The notes: generated from the letters alone by a model not told the origin. Shown: positions 8,126-16,331, counted from the first letter of the stretch. The stretch is 64,000 bases of DNA from Tautonia plasticadhaerens (GCF_007752535.1 NZ_CP036426.1:6076001-6140000); one strand, 5' to 3'. Translations and numbers: made by a program.

Positions 8126-9124
8126 TCAGCCGCCGGAGTCGGCACCGAAGGCCATCCGGGCACACCCGGCGGCGCCGATGTACCCGGCGTCCCCGCCGAG
8201 CGTGGCGTAGTCGATCTTCGTGTGCGAGGCGGGCAGCGGGAAGGCCATCCGCTTGACCCCCTCCCGGATCAGGTCGATGAACTCGGGGCCGGCGTTGGAC
8301 ATGCCGCCGCCGAAGAGGACGAGGTCCGGGTTGATCGTGTGCATCACGCAGACGGCACCGACGGCGAGATAGTGGGCCGTCTCCCGCATCAGCCGGGCCG
8401 CCAGCGGGTCGTTCGCCAGGGAGGCCTCGTTGATCGACCGGGCGGTGAGGGTCCCGGCGGCGAGGTGGCGGCGGAGGGCCGTCGATTCGTCGGACTGCTC
8501 CAGGGCCTCGATGGCCCGCTTGACCAGCGCCGTGGCCGAGGCGTAAGCCTCCAGGTGGCCGTAGCCGCCGCAGCCGCACTGTCGGCCGTTCTCCATCTGG
8601 ATGATGATGTGGCCGCACTCGCCCCCGTGGCTGTTCCGGCCCTCGATGATCCGGCCATCCTCCACGATGCCGCCGCCGATCCCCGTGCCCATCGTAAACA
8701 GGACCAGGCTCCTCACCCCCCGGCCGGCGCCGGCCCAGTACTCGCCGTAGGCGGCGGCGTTGGCGTCGTTCTGAAGGATCGTCCGCGCTCGAAGCACCTC
8801 CGCGAGGCGATCGCGCACCGGGAAGTGATCCCAACCGGGGAGATTCGGCGGCTCCAGGAGCATCCCGGCGGGGATGTCCATCGTGCCCGGCGTCCCGAGG
8901 CCGACCCCGGCGATCTCGCCCCAGGAGAGCCCGCTGGCCTCGACCGCCTCGCGGCCGGCCTCCGCCAGGGTGGCCACCCCCGCCTCCGGCCCGCGACTTG
9001 CGTGGGTCTCGAGGCTGACGGACGAGAGCGACCGGCCGTCGTCGTCGACGACCCCGCTCTTGACGTTGGTCCCGCCCAGATCGATCCCCAGGTAGAAGGG
9101 CGGGCGACGTTCCTTGACACTCAT
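8126..9124 (-). CDS. ROK-family sugar kinase (glucokinase-like)
   Basis: ROK kinases phosphorylate glucose or related sugars with ATP in the cytoplasm. The 332-residue protein has the phosphate motif GIDLGGTN (13-20), catalytic Asp120 in QNDANAAAYGE, GTGIGGGIV (147-154) and the ROK zinc region GECGHI...CGCGGYGHLE. The zinc ligands appear to be His172, Cys183, Cys185 and, where the family usually has a third Cys, His190. No DNA-binding head is present, so it is a kinase rather than a ROK repressor. It has its own good promoter and is separated from lepA by 211 bp. Substrate cannot be fixed from sequence. Confidence 0.88.
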   Translation of the reverse strand: MSVKERRPPFYLGIDLGGTNVKSGVVDDDGRSLSSVSLETHASRGPEAGVATLAEAGREAVEASGLSWGEIAGVGLGTPGTMDIPAGMLLEPPNLPGWDHFPVRDRLAEVLRARTILQNDANAAAYGEYWAGAGRGVRSLVLFTMGTGIGGGIVEDGRIIEGRNSHGGECGHIIIQMENGRQCGCGGYGHLEAYASATALVKRAIEALEQSDESTALRRHLAAGTLTARSINEASLANDPLAARLMRETAHYLAVGAVCVMHTINPDLVLFGGGMSNAGPEFIDLIREGVKRMAFPLPASHTKIDYATLGGDAGYIGAAGCARMAFGADSGG

Positions 9125-9187
9125 GCCGGACCTCGGACGATTCCCGGGAGGGCCGGGAAGGATCGTTGCAAGTTGTTTGAGCGAATC

Positions 9188-9216
9188 ACTCTAGCCGCAT
9201 CGGACGGCCCGGTCAA
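9188..9216 (-). promoter_or_regulatory. Promoter of the ROK kinase gene
   Basis: The minus strand reads TTGACC (9216-9211), a 17-bp spacer, then TAGAGT (9193-9188). The -10 is 64 bp before the ATG at 9124. The -35 matches the sigma-70 consensus at five of six positions and the spacing is ideal. This is the best-scoring promoter by eye in the window. Confidence 0.6.
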
Positions 9217-9313
9217 TCGCGAGCCTCGCCCGGATCCCCGCCCACGCCCGGGTCCGGATCGGGCCGGGCGCCGACGCGAGGGCCGGTGGCTCGTCGGCGG
9301 CTCGCTCCCCTTG

Positions 9314-9319
9314 TAAAAT
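9314..9319 (+). promoter_or_regulatory. Possible -10 of the hydrolase gene within a small inverted repeat
   Basis: TAAAAT (9314-9319) is a five-of-six match to the -10 consensus, 66 bp before the hydrolase start. It sits in the loop of an inverted repeat CCCTTG (9308-9313) / CAAGGG (9323-9328), which could be an operator. No -35 was found. Confidence 0.35.
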
Positions 9320-9384
9320 CTCCAAGGGACGGCCGAGGCGACCGGCCCATCCCGGCGACGCACCACCTCGAGACGCATCCCATC

Positions 9385-10329
9385 ATGAGACGCCGCAGGA
9401 ACCTGGGTTGGGGCGTAATCGCCCTGGCCGCGATGTCGGTCAGCCTCGCCGCCGCCCAGCAGCTCCCGAAGGAGCGGCCGGACCCGGACCGCTCCGACGT
9501 GAGATACGGCCCCCACGGGCGGAACGTGCTCGACTTCTGGTCGGCCGAGTCGGGGACGCCCGCCCCCCTGCTCGTCTACATCCACGGCGGAGGGTTCCGG
9601 GGGGGGGACAAGAAGGGCATCCCCCCGGGCCTGCTCCGCGGCTGCCTGGAATCGGGCATCTCGGTGGCCTCCATCAACTACCGGCTCTCGCACCAGGCCC
9701 CCTTCCCCGCCCCGATGCTCGACGGGGCCCGGGCGATCCAGTTCCTCCGGTCGAAGGCCGAGGAATTGGAGATCGACCTCGACCGGATCGCCGCCTCCGG
9801 GGGTTCCGCCGGGGCCGGGATCTCCCTGTGGGTCGGATTCCACGACGACCTGGCCGAGCCCGAGAGCGACGACCCGGTGGCCCGGCAATCGAGCCGGCTG
9901 GCCTGCATGGCCGTCGTCGGGGCCCAGACCACCTACGACCCCAGGGTGATCGCCACGATCATCGGCGGCCGGGCCCATCAACACCCCGCCCTCCCCCCCT
10001 TCTTCGGCCTGCCCGAGGACATGCTGGACTCGGACGAGGCCTACGAGCTCTTCGAGCGGGCCTCGCCGGATTCGTACCTCTCGGCCGACGACCCGCCCGC
10101 CTACCTTTTCTATACCGAGCCGAGGGGCCCCCTGCCCCCCGACGCCCCGCCGGGCCTGGGGATCCACCACCCGAATTTCGGGGAATACCTGGGCGTCAAG
10201 ATGGACGGCCTGGGGATCGAGTGCGTCACCCGTCATCGGGACGAGTTCCCCGAGGGCTCGGACGACGAGGATGCCGACCTGATCGGGTTCCTCCTCAGGC
10301 AGTTTGGGATGGACGAACCGGGCCGATGA
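9385..10329 (+). CDS. Secreted alpha/beta hydrolase (esterase/lipase-like)
   Basis: The protein has 314 residues from ATG 9385, starting with a clear signal peptide (RRRRNLGWGVIALAAMSVSLAAAQQ). Hallmarks of the HSL/BD-FAE-type fold are the oxyanion-hole motif HGGGF, the region before the nucleophile (LDRIAASG), the nucleophile elbow GGSAGAG (Ser in GxSxG), and late Asp/His candidates near the C-terminus. Such proteins hydrolyse carboxyl esters, for example acetylated carbohydrates. The start was chosen for the signal peptide; an in-frame start at 9286 adds unrelated Arg/Pro-rich residues. The next gene begins 9 bp after its stop, so they are probably co-transcribed. Substrate unknown. Confidence 0.8.
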   Translation: MRRRRNLGWGVIALAAMSVSLAAAQQLPKERPDPDRSDVRYGPHGRNVLDFWSAESGTPAPLLVYIHGGGFRGGDKKGIPPGLLRGCLESGISVASINYRLSHQAPFPAPMLDGARAIQFLRSKAEELEIDLDRIAASGGSAGAGISLWVGFHDDLAEPESDDPVARQSSRLACMAVVGAQTTYDPRVIATIIGGRAHQHPALPPFFGLPEDMLDSDEAYELFERASPDSYLSADDPPAYLFYTEPRGPLPPDAPPGLGIHHPNFGEYLGVKMDGLGIECVTRHRDEFPEGSDDEDADLIGFLLRQFGMDEPGR

Positions 10330-10338
10330 GCCGGAGGA

Positions 10339-11331
10339 ATGGCGGTGACGCGACCGAGAACCCCCTCCGATGCGGATCCCGGCCGACGCCGATGGCTGGC
10401 GACGGCCTTCGCCTCGGCCTGGATCCTGGCGAGCCGCGCGGAGGGCCGCCCCCGGGCCGAGGAGGCCGGCCCCGCCGGCGTGGAACGTGATCGGATCGCG
10501 TCGATCCGCGCGCGGGCCGAGGAGGCCGGGATCGCCGGGCTCCGGCTCGAGGAAGGGGACCGCTACGTCGCGCTCGGCACTGCCCGGGACGACTTCGTCC
10601 GGGGCGCACTCGCCCTCTGCGAGGGCCTCGCCGACGACTACCTCGACCACTTCAAGGATCGGGGGTTCGAGGTCACTGCCCCGACCGATCGGATGACCAT
10701 GCTCGCCCTGGCCACCGAGGAGGAGTTCGGCCGGATCCTCGGCGCGGGGCGACACCCGCAGGTGACGGGGATCTACGAGGTGGGGGAGAACTACCTCGTC
10801 CTCTACGATGGCCGAGGCGGCGGGCCCGCCGGCCCCCGGGCCGAGCGGGCGAACACCATCACCTTGTTCCACGAGGCGACCCACCAGCTGACCTTCAACT
10901 CCGGTTTGCTCGAACGGTTCGCCGCCGACGTCCCCCTGGTCGTGAGCGAGGGCCTCGGCATGTACGGCGAGGTCCGACGGCCCGACGGCCGGACGAAGGT
11001 CGGTGCCCTGAACCGGGAACGGCTCGCGGTGATCGCCCAGGAGCTGCGCCTGGGGAGGTCGCTGATCCCCCTGCTTGAGCTGCTCGAAGACGCCACTTTC
11101 GAACGGGAGGAATCGGTCCAGCTCGCGTATGCCCAGTCGTGGCTGTTCGTCTACGGCGTGATGCGGAGCGACCCGGCGAGGGACCGCTTCCGCACCTATC
11201 TCAATGCCCTGCGGGCGGGTGCGGACGGCCCGGGGCGGCGGCTCGATCTGGCTCGGGAACATCTCGGGGACCTGGAGGAGCTGGATGACGGCCTGAGGGC
11301 CTATGCCTCCCGGCTCCTCCGGGGTCGTTGA
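10339..11331 (+). CDS. Secreted DUF1570-like protein with HExxH metalloprotease motif
   Basis: The protein has 330 residues. The N-terminus RRRWLATAFASAWILAS looks like an export signal. The centre contains LFHEATHQL (HExxH at 178-182), the zinc-binding and catalytic signature of gluzincins, followed by SEGLGMYGE, where a third ligand would be expected. Planctomycetes carry many such DUF1570 proteins, generally uncharacterised. It starts 9 bp after the hydrolase stop, suggesting a two-gene unit acting outside the cytoplasm. Peptidase activity is an inference from the motif. Confidence 0.7.
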   Translation: MAVTRPRTPSDADPGRRRWLATAFASAWILASRAEGRPRAEEAGPAGVERDRIASIRARAEEAGIAGLRLEEGDRYVALGTARDDFVRGALALCEGLADDYLDHFKDRGFEVTAPTDRMTMLALATEEEFGRILGAGRHPQVTGIYEVGENYLVLYDGRGGGPAGPRAERANTITLFHEATHQLTFNSGLLERFAADVPLVVSEGLGMYGEVRRPDGRTKVGALNRERLAVIAQELRLGRSLIPLLELLEDATFEREESVQLAYAQSWLFVYGVMRSDPARDRFRTYLNALRAGADGPGRRLDLAREHLGDLEELDDGLRAYASRLLRGR

Positions 11332-11356
11332 GATTCGTTCGAATGGTCCGGCCGGG

Positions 11357-13321
11357 TCAGCCGAGGACGGGGTTGAGGCCCATATTCTCCCGCATCTCGG
11401 CGCGGTGCTTCTCGTAGTGCATGAGCAGGCGGCGGTCCTTGCGGTGCTGCCTCTCCTTCTTCGCCTGGGCCCGGACGAAGAGTCGTCGGGAGGCGGGGCT
11501 GGTCAACTCGCCCCGGTTGGCGTAACGGGTGCGGAGCCGCCGGGCGGGCTTCTCGCCGAAGGCCTCGAGCAGTTCGTCCTCGAGCGAGACGAAGAACTGG
11601 GCGTGGCCGGGGTCGCCCTGGCGGGCACACCGGCCGGCGAGCTGGCGATCGATCCGGAAGGATTCGTGCCGCTCGGTGCCGATGACGTGCAGGCCGCCGC
11701 TCCGGGCGACCTCGTCGCCGAGCTTGATGTCGGTGCCTCGGCCCGCCATGTTCGTCGCCACCATGACCCGCCCCGGCTGACCCGCCTGGGAGACGATCTG
11801 GGCCTCGATGGCGTGGTTCTTGGCGTTGAGGACCTGGTGCTCGATCTTCGCCTCGTTGAGCAAGGCGCTGAGCTTCTCCGACTTCTCGATCGACCGGGTG
11901 CCGATGAGCACCGGCACCCCCTTCTCGTTCAGTCGGACGATCTCCTCGGCGACGGCGCGGAACTTCTCATCCTCGGTCGAGAAGACGCGGTCCTTGATCC
12001 AGACCCGTCGGCTCGGCTTGTTGGTCGGCACGGGGAAGACGTGGACCTTGTAGGTCCGACGAAGCTCGGAGGCGTCGCTACGGGCGGTGCCGGTCATCCC
12101 GGAGAGCTTCTTGTACCGCTTGAAGAACTCCTGAACGGTGACGCGGGCGGCGGTGATCGTCTCCAGGGTGATCTCCAGCCGCTCCTTGGCCTGGATCGCC
12201 TGGTGCAGGCCGTCCTGCCACTGCCGGCCGGGCATGAGACGGCCGGTGAACTCGTCGACGATGACCACGTCGGGCTGGCCCTTCTCGTTCGGGGCCACGA
12301 CGTAGTCCTTGTCCTTGATGTAGGCGATCTGGGCGCGGAGGGCCCGCTCGACATACTCGTACAGCTGGTCGACGGTGAGCATCGAGAAGGCCGAGAGCCC
12401 GGCCTTGAGCTGGACCTTCCGCCGGCCGGAGGCGTTCAGCTCGGCCTTCCGCTCCAGGGGGTCGTACTTGAAGTCCTTGGTGCGGACGAGGGTGGCGGCG
12501 ATCTCGTCGGCGCCGTAATAGGCGGAGGCCTCCTCCTGCGTCGGCTGGTTGTTGGCGCCGATGATGAGGGGGGTCCGGGCCTCGTCGATTAGGATGGAGT
12601 CGGCCTCGTCGATGATGGCGAAGTGGTGGGGACGCTGGACGGGCTTGGCGGCGTCGGCGGTGGCCCCGGTGCTGACGAAGGCCTGCATGAAGGTCTTGCG
12701 GTGGTTCTCGCCGTGCTGGTGCTTCTTGAGCTGGTCCCGGAGGAAGTCGAAGCCCAGTTCCTTGCCGGTGCCGTAGACGACGTCGCAGTTGTAGGCGGCG
12801 CGTCGGATCGAGTCGTCCTGGCCGGTCTGGATGCAGCCGACGGTGAGGCCGAGCTTCTGGAAGATCGGCGCGTTCCACTCGGCGTCCCGGTGGGCGAGGT
12901 AGTCGTTCACGGTGACGACGTGCACGCCCTTGCCGCTCAGGGCATTGAGGTAGGCCGGCAGGGTGCAGACGAGCGTCTTGCCCTCGCCGGTCTCCATCTC
13001 CGCGATGGACCGGAAGTGGATGGCGATGCCGCCCATGAGCTGCACGTCGTAATGCCTCATGCCGACGGTCCGCTTGGCCGACTCCCGGACCAGGGCGAAC
13101 GCCTCGGGCAGCAACTTGTTGACCGAGTCCCCCTGCCGGGCCCGCTGTCGGAGGGCGAAGCTCCGGGCGGCGACCTGCTCGTCGGACTCCCGTTCGAGCG
13201 TCGGCTCCAGGGCGTTGATCTGGTCGACCAGGACGGCGAAGCGCCCGTATCGAGCCGGGTAGGTCGGGCCGGCGATCGCCTTCGCGCGGTTCAGCCAGGA
13301 GGGCCCCAGTCGACTTGCCAT
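11357..13321 (-). CDS. secA: SecA-type translocase ATPase lacking the C-terminal domains
   Basis: The 654-residue protein from ATG 13321 matches SecA across both nucleotide-binding folds. It has METGEGKT Walker A (109-116), GTGKELGFDFLRD, IIDEADSILIDEARTPLII, the peptide-crosslinking region, DEFTGRLMPGRQWQDGLHQA, MTGTA, GTRSIEKSE, NMAGRGTDI, GTERHESFRIDRQLAGRCARQGD and FFVSLEDELLEAF. It ends about 60 residues after this last motif, within what aligns to the first long scaffold helix (RRLLMHYEKHRAEMREN). Housekeeping SecA (800-900 or more residues) continues with the helical wing, two-helix finger and zinc-binding tail; all are missing here without any sign of a frameshift. It is probably a paralogue (SecA2-like), not the main SecA. 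An in-frame extension to 13573 is low complexity. Confidence 0.85.
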   Translation of the reverse strand: MASRLGPSWLNRAKAIAGPTYPARYGRFAVLVDQINALEPTLERESDEQVAARSFALRQRARQGDSVNKLLPEAFALVRESAKRTVGMRHYDVQLMGGIAIHFRSIAEMETGEGKTLVCTLPAYLNALSGKGVHVVTVNDYLAHRDAEWNAPIFQKLGLTVGCIQTGQDDSIRRAAYNCDVVYGTGKELGFDFLRDQLKKHQHGENHRKTFMQAFVSTGATADAAKPVQRPHHFAIIDEADSILIDEARTPLIIGANNQPTQEEASAYYGADEIAATLVRTKDFKYDPLERKAELNASGRRKVQLKAGLSAFSMLTVDQLYEYVERALRAQIAYIKDKDYVVAPNEKGQPDVVIVDEFTGRLMPGRQWQDGLHQAIQAKERLEITLETITAARVTVQEFFKRYKKLSGMTGTARSDASELRRTYKVHVFPVPTNKPSRRVWIKDRVFSTEDEKFRAVAEEIVRLNEKGVPVLIGTRSIEKSEKLSALLNEAKIEHQVLNAKNHAIEAQIVSQAGQPGRVMVATNMAGRGTDIKLGDEVARSGGLHVIGTERHESFRIDRQLAGRCARQGDPGHAQFFVSLEDELLEAFGEKPARRLRTRYANRGELTSPASRRLFVRAQAKKERQHRKDRRLLMHYEKHRAEMRENMGLNPVLG

Positions 13322-13520
13322 CGCCCCGATCTCCTCGATGCTCCCGGTGTTCGGCCTCAGGGACGCGACGATCGGGCCCCCGACGGTCGGACCGGGGACG
13401 CCGTGCGCATCCGCTCTCCCCCCAACGGGACACGCCCCCCGGCCTCCTTCCCGGCCCCCCTCCCCGGATCGTCCCCTCGCCGCCCACCGGGCCCCGGACC
13501 GCGGCCATGCCATCGGGGAG

Positions 13521-13540
13521 CCGGTGCGCCCCGGTGCGCC
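13521..13540. repeat. Tandem 10-bp repeat CCGGTGCGCC x2
   Basis: Two adjacent identical 10-mers. The same GGTGCGCC core returns at 13726. Confidence 0.7.
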
Positions 13541-13592
13541 CGCGATGATCGGGCGATTTCCCTGAACTGGCAATGAGTTCCGTCAAGTCAAA

Positions 13593-13851
13593 TGGGTTCG
13601 TTCCGTCACACGCCACTCCACCCCGGCCCGGGAGACGAGGGCGTCCCCCCTGGTCGGCCGCCGAAATGGCAGGTGGGTTCGTTTTTCCTCGGGTTCGAGG
13701 GGATCGAGCCATCGCTGTGACACTCGGTGCGCCTCCGGTGCGCCTCCGGTGCGCCGAGGCCTTTGTAGGCTCAATCGTTTGGGGATCAGGAGTTGTGTCG
13801 ATCCGATTGGTGCCGTTTCGTCCCCCGTCCCCGCGAGGATGGGTTCGTTTC
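13593..13851 (+). repeat. Three dispersed copies of TGGGTTCGTT
   Basis: Same-strand copies are at 13593-13602, 13674-13683 and 13840-13849, spaced 81 and 166 bp apart. Each is followed by a T/C-rich pair (CC, TT, TC). Flanks differ, so this is a short interspersed element rather than a duplicated gene. Confidence 0.6.
13726..13755. repeat. Tandem 11-bp repeat GGTGCGCCTCC, 2.7 copies
   Basis: Units are 13726-13736, 13737-13747 and a partial 13748-13755. It shares the GGTGCGCC core with the repeat at 13521. Confidence 0.75.
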
Positions 13852-13873
13852 GCGACTTCAAGTCGTGTCGAAA
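13848..13873 (+). repeat. Hairpin attached to the third TGGGTTCGTT copy
   Basis: TTTCG and CGAAA form the outer stem and GACTT/AAGTC the inner stem of an imperfect 26-bp hairpin overlapping the end of the third repeat copy. It could fold in RNA or single-stranded DNA. Confidence 0.5.
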
Positions 13874-14116
13874 CCGACTCACCCCGTGTGCGTCCCCCCC
13901 CTCTGGAGGGCGGCGAGCCGTCGGAGTCCCGGCCGGCCTCGATCCGGAGGGATCCGGCAGGGGCGGAGCGATTCGCCCCGGGGTGACCCGGAGTCTCTGA
14001 TTCACCAATGCGATCATGGATGCAATTTCTGCGACATGGGATGCGAATCGGACAGGCCCTCCGCCATAAATATCGGGAAAATCCGCCTCGGCAGTCTGCA
14101 ATTCCGGGGAGATCGG

Positions 14117-15190
14117 TCAATCGAGGCGGCCGCGCCACTCGGGTCCCTGGGGCTTGAAGTAGAGGGCGCCCGGGAGGAATGGTTCGTAGGTGTCCCTCCG
14201 GGAGAGCCACTGCCGGAGCATGGCCATCTTCTCGGCGGAGTCCGGCTCCCGCTCGGGGTCTTCGGCGCCGGGGGGGCTCCGCCAGCAGACCCAGAAGTCC
14301 TTGCCGTCGGGCATGGCGACCAGGACGTAGAGCCAACGGAGTTGCGTCTGTCGGACCTGGTCCTCGTCGGGGTCGGTCCCCCCGGACTCGGCGAGGAAGG
14401 TCGAGACCGCGTCGTCGCGGTTGAGGGGCTGGATCTTGAGGATCTGGACCGGACGGCCGTCCCGGGTGGTGGGCATTCCCTGGGAGCTGACCTCGCGGAG
14501 CAGGAATCCGGCGAGCCGGGAGGCGGCGAGGGCGACCGGATTGGGGTCGGAGGGGGCGTCGGGGAGGGCCCAGGGGGAGCCGGGGAAGGTGGTGGGGGGG
14601 GGCTCGATCCCTTGGAGGCGGATCAGGGGTCCGAGGTCCCGGAGCGCGGCCCCGGAGGTCTCGGCGAGGATGCTCCCGGATTCGTCGATGAAGTGGTCGG
14701 CCATGCCCCCGGGCCCCGGCAGGTGGGCCAGGGCGACCGGCCAGCCCTGATAGCGGAGGGAGACGGTGATTCGGTCGGGGTAGGATCTCCGGACGGAGAC
14801 GACCCCGTCGACCCATCGGGCGCGTCGGAAGGCCCGCTCCAGGGCATCCAGGGGGAAGCCGATCGAGGAGCCGTCGACCGAGTCGGAGAGGGTCCCCGAG
14901 ACCGCGTCGAGCAGGGCGTCCCGGCCCCCGGGGAGCCAGGGGGGCGGCGGGGGGTCGAGGACCACCTCGTCGACCGACCAGGCGTATTCCGGGCGGGCGT
15001 GGACCCAGGCCGAGAGCCGGGTCGGCACCCCGAGGACCACCAGCACGCTCAGGGCGAGTACGGAGGCCGCGGTCACTGCGGCCAGGGTGCCCCGGGGGCC
15101 GAGCAGGGCCCGGAGGAGTCCCCACCAGCCGGGACGGGCCCCCGGCTCGAGCTCGGGCTGCTCGTCCGATTCGATCGCAAGGCGCAGCAT
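14117..15190 (-). CDS. FtsQ/DivIB-like cell-division membrane protein
   Basis: The protein has 357 residues from ATG 15190, with a cytoplasmic head, one membrane helix (about 36-55) and a large outer domain. The part after the helix has the look of a POTRA segment (GFPLDALERAFRRARWVDGVVSVRRSYPDRITVSLRYQ). FtsQ links early and late divisome proteins and often follows murB or murC in dcw clusters. Here it lies 76 bp downstream of murB on the same strand, which is the main support. Similarity is by architecture; a direct family hit was not tested. It probably shares the murB promoter. Confidence 0.6.
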   Translation of the reverse strand: MLRLAIESDEQPELEPGARPGWWGLLRALLGPRGTLAAVTAASVLALSVLVVLGVPTRLSAWVHARPEYAWSVDEVVLDPPPPPWLPGGRDALLDAVSGTLSDSVDGSSIGFPLDALERAFRRARWVDGVVSVRRSYPDRITVSLRYQGWPVALAHLPGPGGMADHFIDESGSILAETSGAALRDLGPLIRLQGIEPPPTTFPGSPWALPDAPSDPNPVALAASRLAGFLLREVSSQGMPTTRDGRPVQILKIQPLNRDDAVSTFLAESGGTDPDEDQVRQTQLRWLYVLVAMPDGKDFWVCWRSPPGAEDPEREPDSAEKMAMLRQWLSRRDTYEPFLPGALYFKPQGPEWRGRLD

Positions 15191-15266
15191 CCGCCGATCC
15201 TCGGGCCGGGCGGGGCCTGGTCCTCTCCCTCGGAGTCGGGGGGGGCCCCGTCCAACCTGGATCGGC

Positions 15267-16148
15267 TCACCAGATCTGGATCTGTAGCTCCAGCTCGTAG
15301 CCGAACTGGCGGAGGACCTCCTCACGCGTCAGGTCGATCAACTCGAGCACGTCGGCCACCGACGCGCCGGGGTCGGCGATGACGTAATTCGCGTGGCGGT
15401 CGGAGATCTCGGCCTCGCCGATCCGCCGGCCGGAGAGGCCGGCCTGGTCGATCAGGGTCCCCGCGGAGATCTCCGGCGTCGGGTTCTTGAAGATGCAGCC
15501 GGCCGACTGGTGCCCGTAGGGCTGATTCTCCTTCTTGACGATCCAGATGCGTCGCATCCGGCGGACCACCGCCTCGAGGTCGTCGTGTTCCAGCTCCAGC
15601 TCGACGGAGAGGATGACGCAGTCGTCCAGGTTGGAGCGGCGGTAGGAGAAGATCAGGTCGTCCTGGGCCCGGGTCCGGATCTGGCCGTCGGGCTCTAGCA
15701 CGGTGGCCCGGCGGACGAACTGCCCGATGGCACCCTGCCGTCCCCCGCTGTTGCCCCGGACGGCGCCGCCGACGGTGCCGGGGATGCCGGTCAGCGTCTC
15801 CAGGCCGGCCAGGCCCGCCCGGGCGGTCTGGGAAATCAGGGCAGTCAGCGGGACTGCGGAGCCGCAGACGATCCGGGCCCCCTCGATCGTCACGTCGGAG
15901 AACGAGGGGCTCTCCAGGTGGATCACCAAGCCCCGGACCCCCTCGTCCCGGACGAGGACGTTCGAGCCGCCGGCCAGGACGTGCCAAGGCAACCCGGCCT
16001 GAGTGCACTGCTGGACCAGCCCGGAGAGTTCCTCGGCGGAGGAGGGCCTGGCCAGGAAATCGGCGGGGCCTCCGAGTCGGAACCAGGTCAGCGGCGCCAG
16101 GGGCTCGGACGCCCGGACGACCCCGTGAAACTCGTCGAACGGCTGCAT
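15267..16148 (-). CDS. murB: UDP-N-acetylenolpyruvoylglucosamine reductase MurB (type II)
   Basis: MurB reduces UDP-GlcNAc-enolpyruvate to UDP-MurNAc with NADPH via bound FAD, a committed step of peptidoglycan synthesis. The 293-residue protein has the FAD motifs LAGGSNVLV (59-67) and GIPGTVGGAV (121-130), the substrate motif FSYRRSNL, and SAGCIFKNP (215-223). At the proton-donor position the E. coli enzyme has Ser; here it is Cys218. C-terminal GEAEISDRHANYVIADP is typical. Its length and lack of the extra Tyr-loop insertion fit the short type II class. ATG 16148 was chosen over an Arg-rich extension to 16256. Confidence 0.95.
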   Translation of the reverse strand: MQPFDEFHGVVRASEPLAPLTWFRLGGPADFLARPSSAEELSGLVQQCTQAGLPWHVLAGGSNVLVRDEGVRGLVIHLESPSFSDVTIEGARIVCGSAVPLTALISQTARAGLAGLETLTGIPGTVGGAVRGNSGGRQGAIGQFVRRATVLEPDGQIRTRAQDDLIFSYRRSNLDDCVILSVELELEHDDLEAVVRRMRRIWIVKKENQPYGHQSAGCIFKNPTPEISAGTLIDQAGLSGRRIGEAEISDRHANYVIADPGASVADVLELIDLTREEVLRQFGYELELQIQIW

Positions 16149-16254
16149 CGTCGGTCGACACCTCGGCCGGGAAGCGGGCCGACGCTCGTCGGATCGAGGG
16201 GAACAGACAGGTTCCCGACGCATCGCGAACGCCCTCCATGGCGAGAATTGGGGC

Positions 16255-16284
16255 ATCCTAGCCCCGGGGATGCCGGCGAGTCAA
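16255..16284 (-). promoter_or_regulatory. Promoter of murB and the ftsQ-like gene
   Basis: The minus strand reads TTGACT (16284-16279), an 18-bp spacer and TAGGAT (16260-16255), about 107 bp before the murB ATG. The -10 is preceded by GGC, giving the GCTAnnnT pattern. Confidence 0.5.
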
Positions 16285-16331
16285 GGTGTCGGGGTCGTCG
16301 AACGGTTTCCATCGGGGTCGAGCGGCCTCGA

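Larger units (their letters stand above)
13322..14116. other. 795-bp gene-free region rich in short repeats
   Basis: No credible gene was found between the SecA-like gene and the ftsQ-like gene. Both neighbours read leftward, so the region should contain the SecA-like promoter, but none is clear. It holds five copies of GGTGCGCC in two clusters, three copies of TGGGTTCGTT and a 26-bp hairpin, listed separately. Base composition is less extreme toward 14000-14100. An open frame on the minus strand (13583-14101) reads through the repeats and has no protein-like features. Confidence 0.6.

Noticed and set aside
9121-11262. 713-residue open frame on the minus strand
   Set aside because: It runs antisense to the hydrolase and DUF1570-like genes, has Arg/Gly/Pro-rich composition and no domain features. 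Long antisense frames are expected in such GC-rich DNA.
13521-13755. CRISPR-like array
   Set aside because: Units are 8-11 bp and tandem, far too short for CRISPR repeats and with no spacers or cas genes nearby.
13583-14101. Possible 172-residue gene in the repeat-rich gap
   Set aside because: Its translation only reads through the repeats (for example RTHLPF and RTHLT from TGGGTTCGTT copies); no domain, no ribosome site.
12078-15125. 1015-residue open frame on the minus strand
   Set aside because: Overlaps SecA-like and ftsQ-like genes in another frame; extremely Arg/Pro-rich. Shadow frame.
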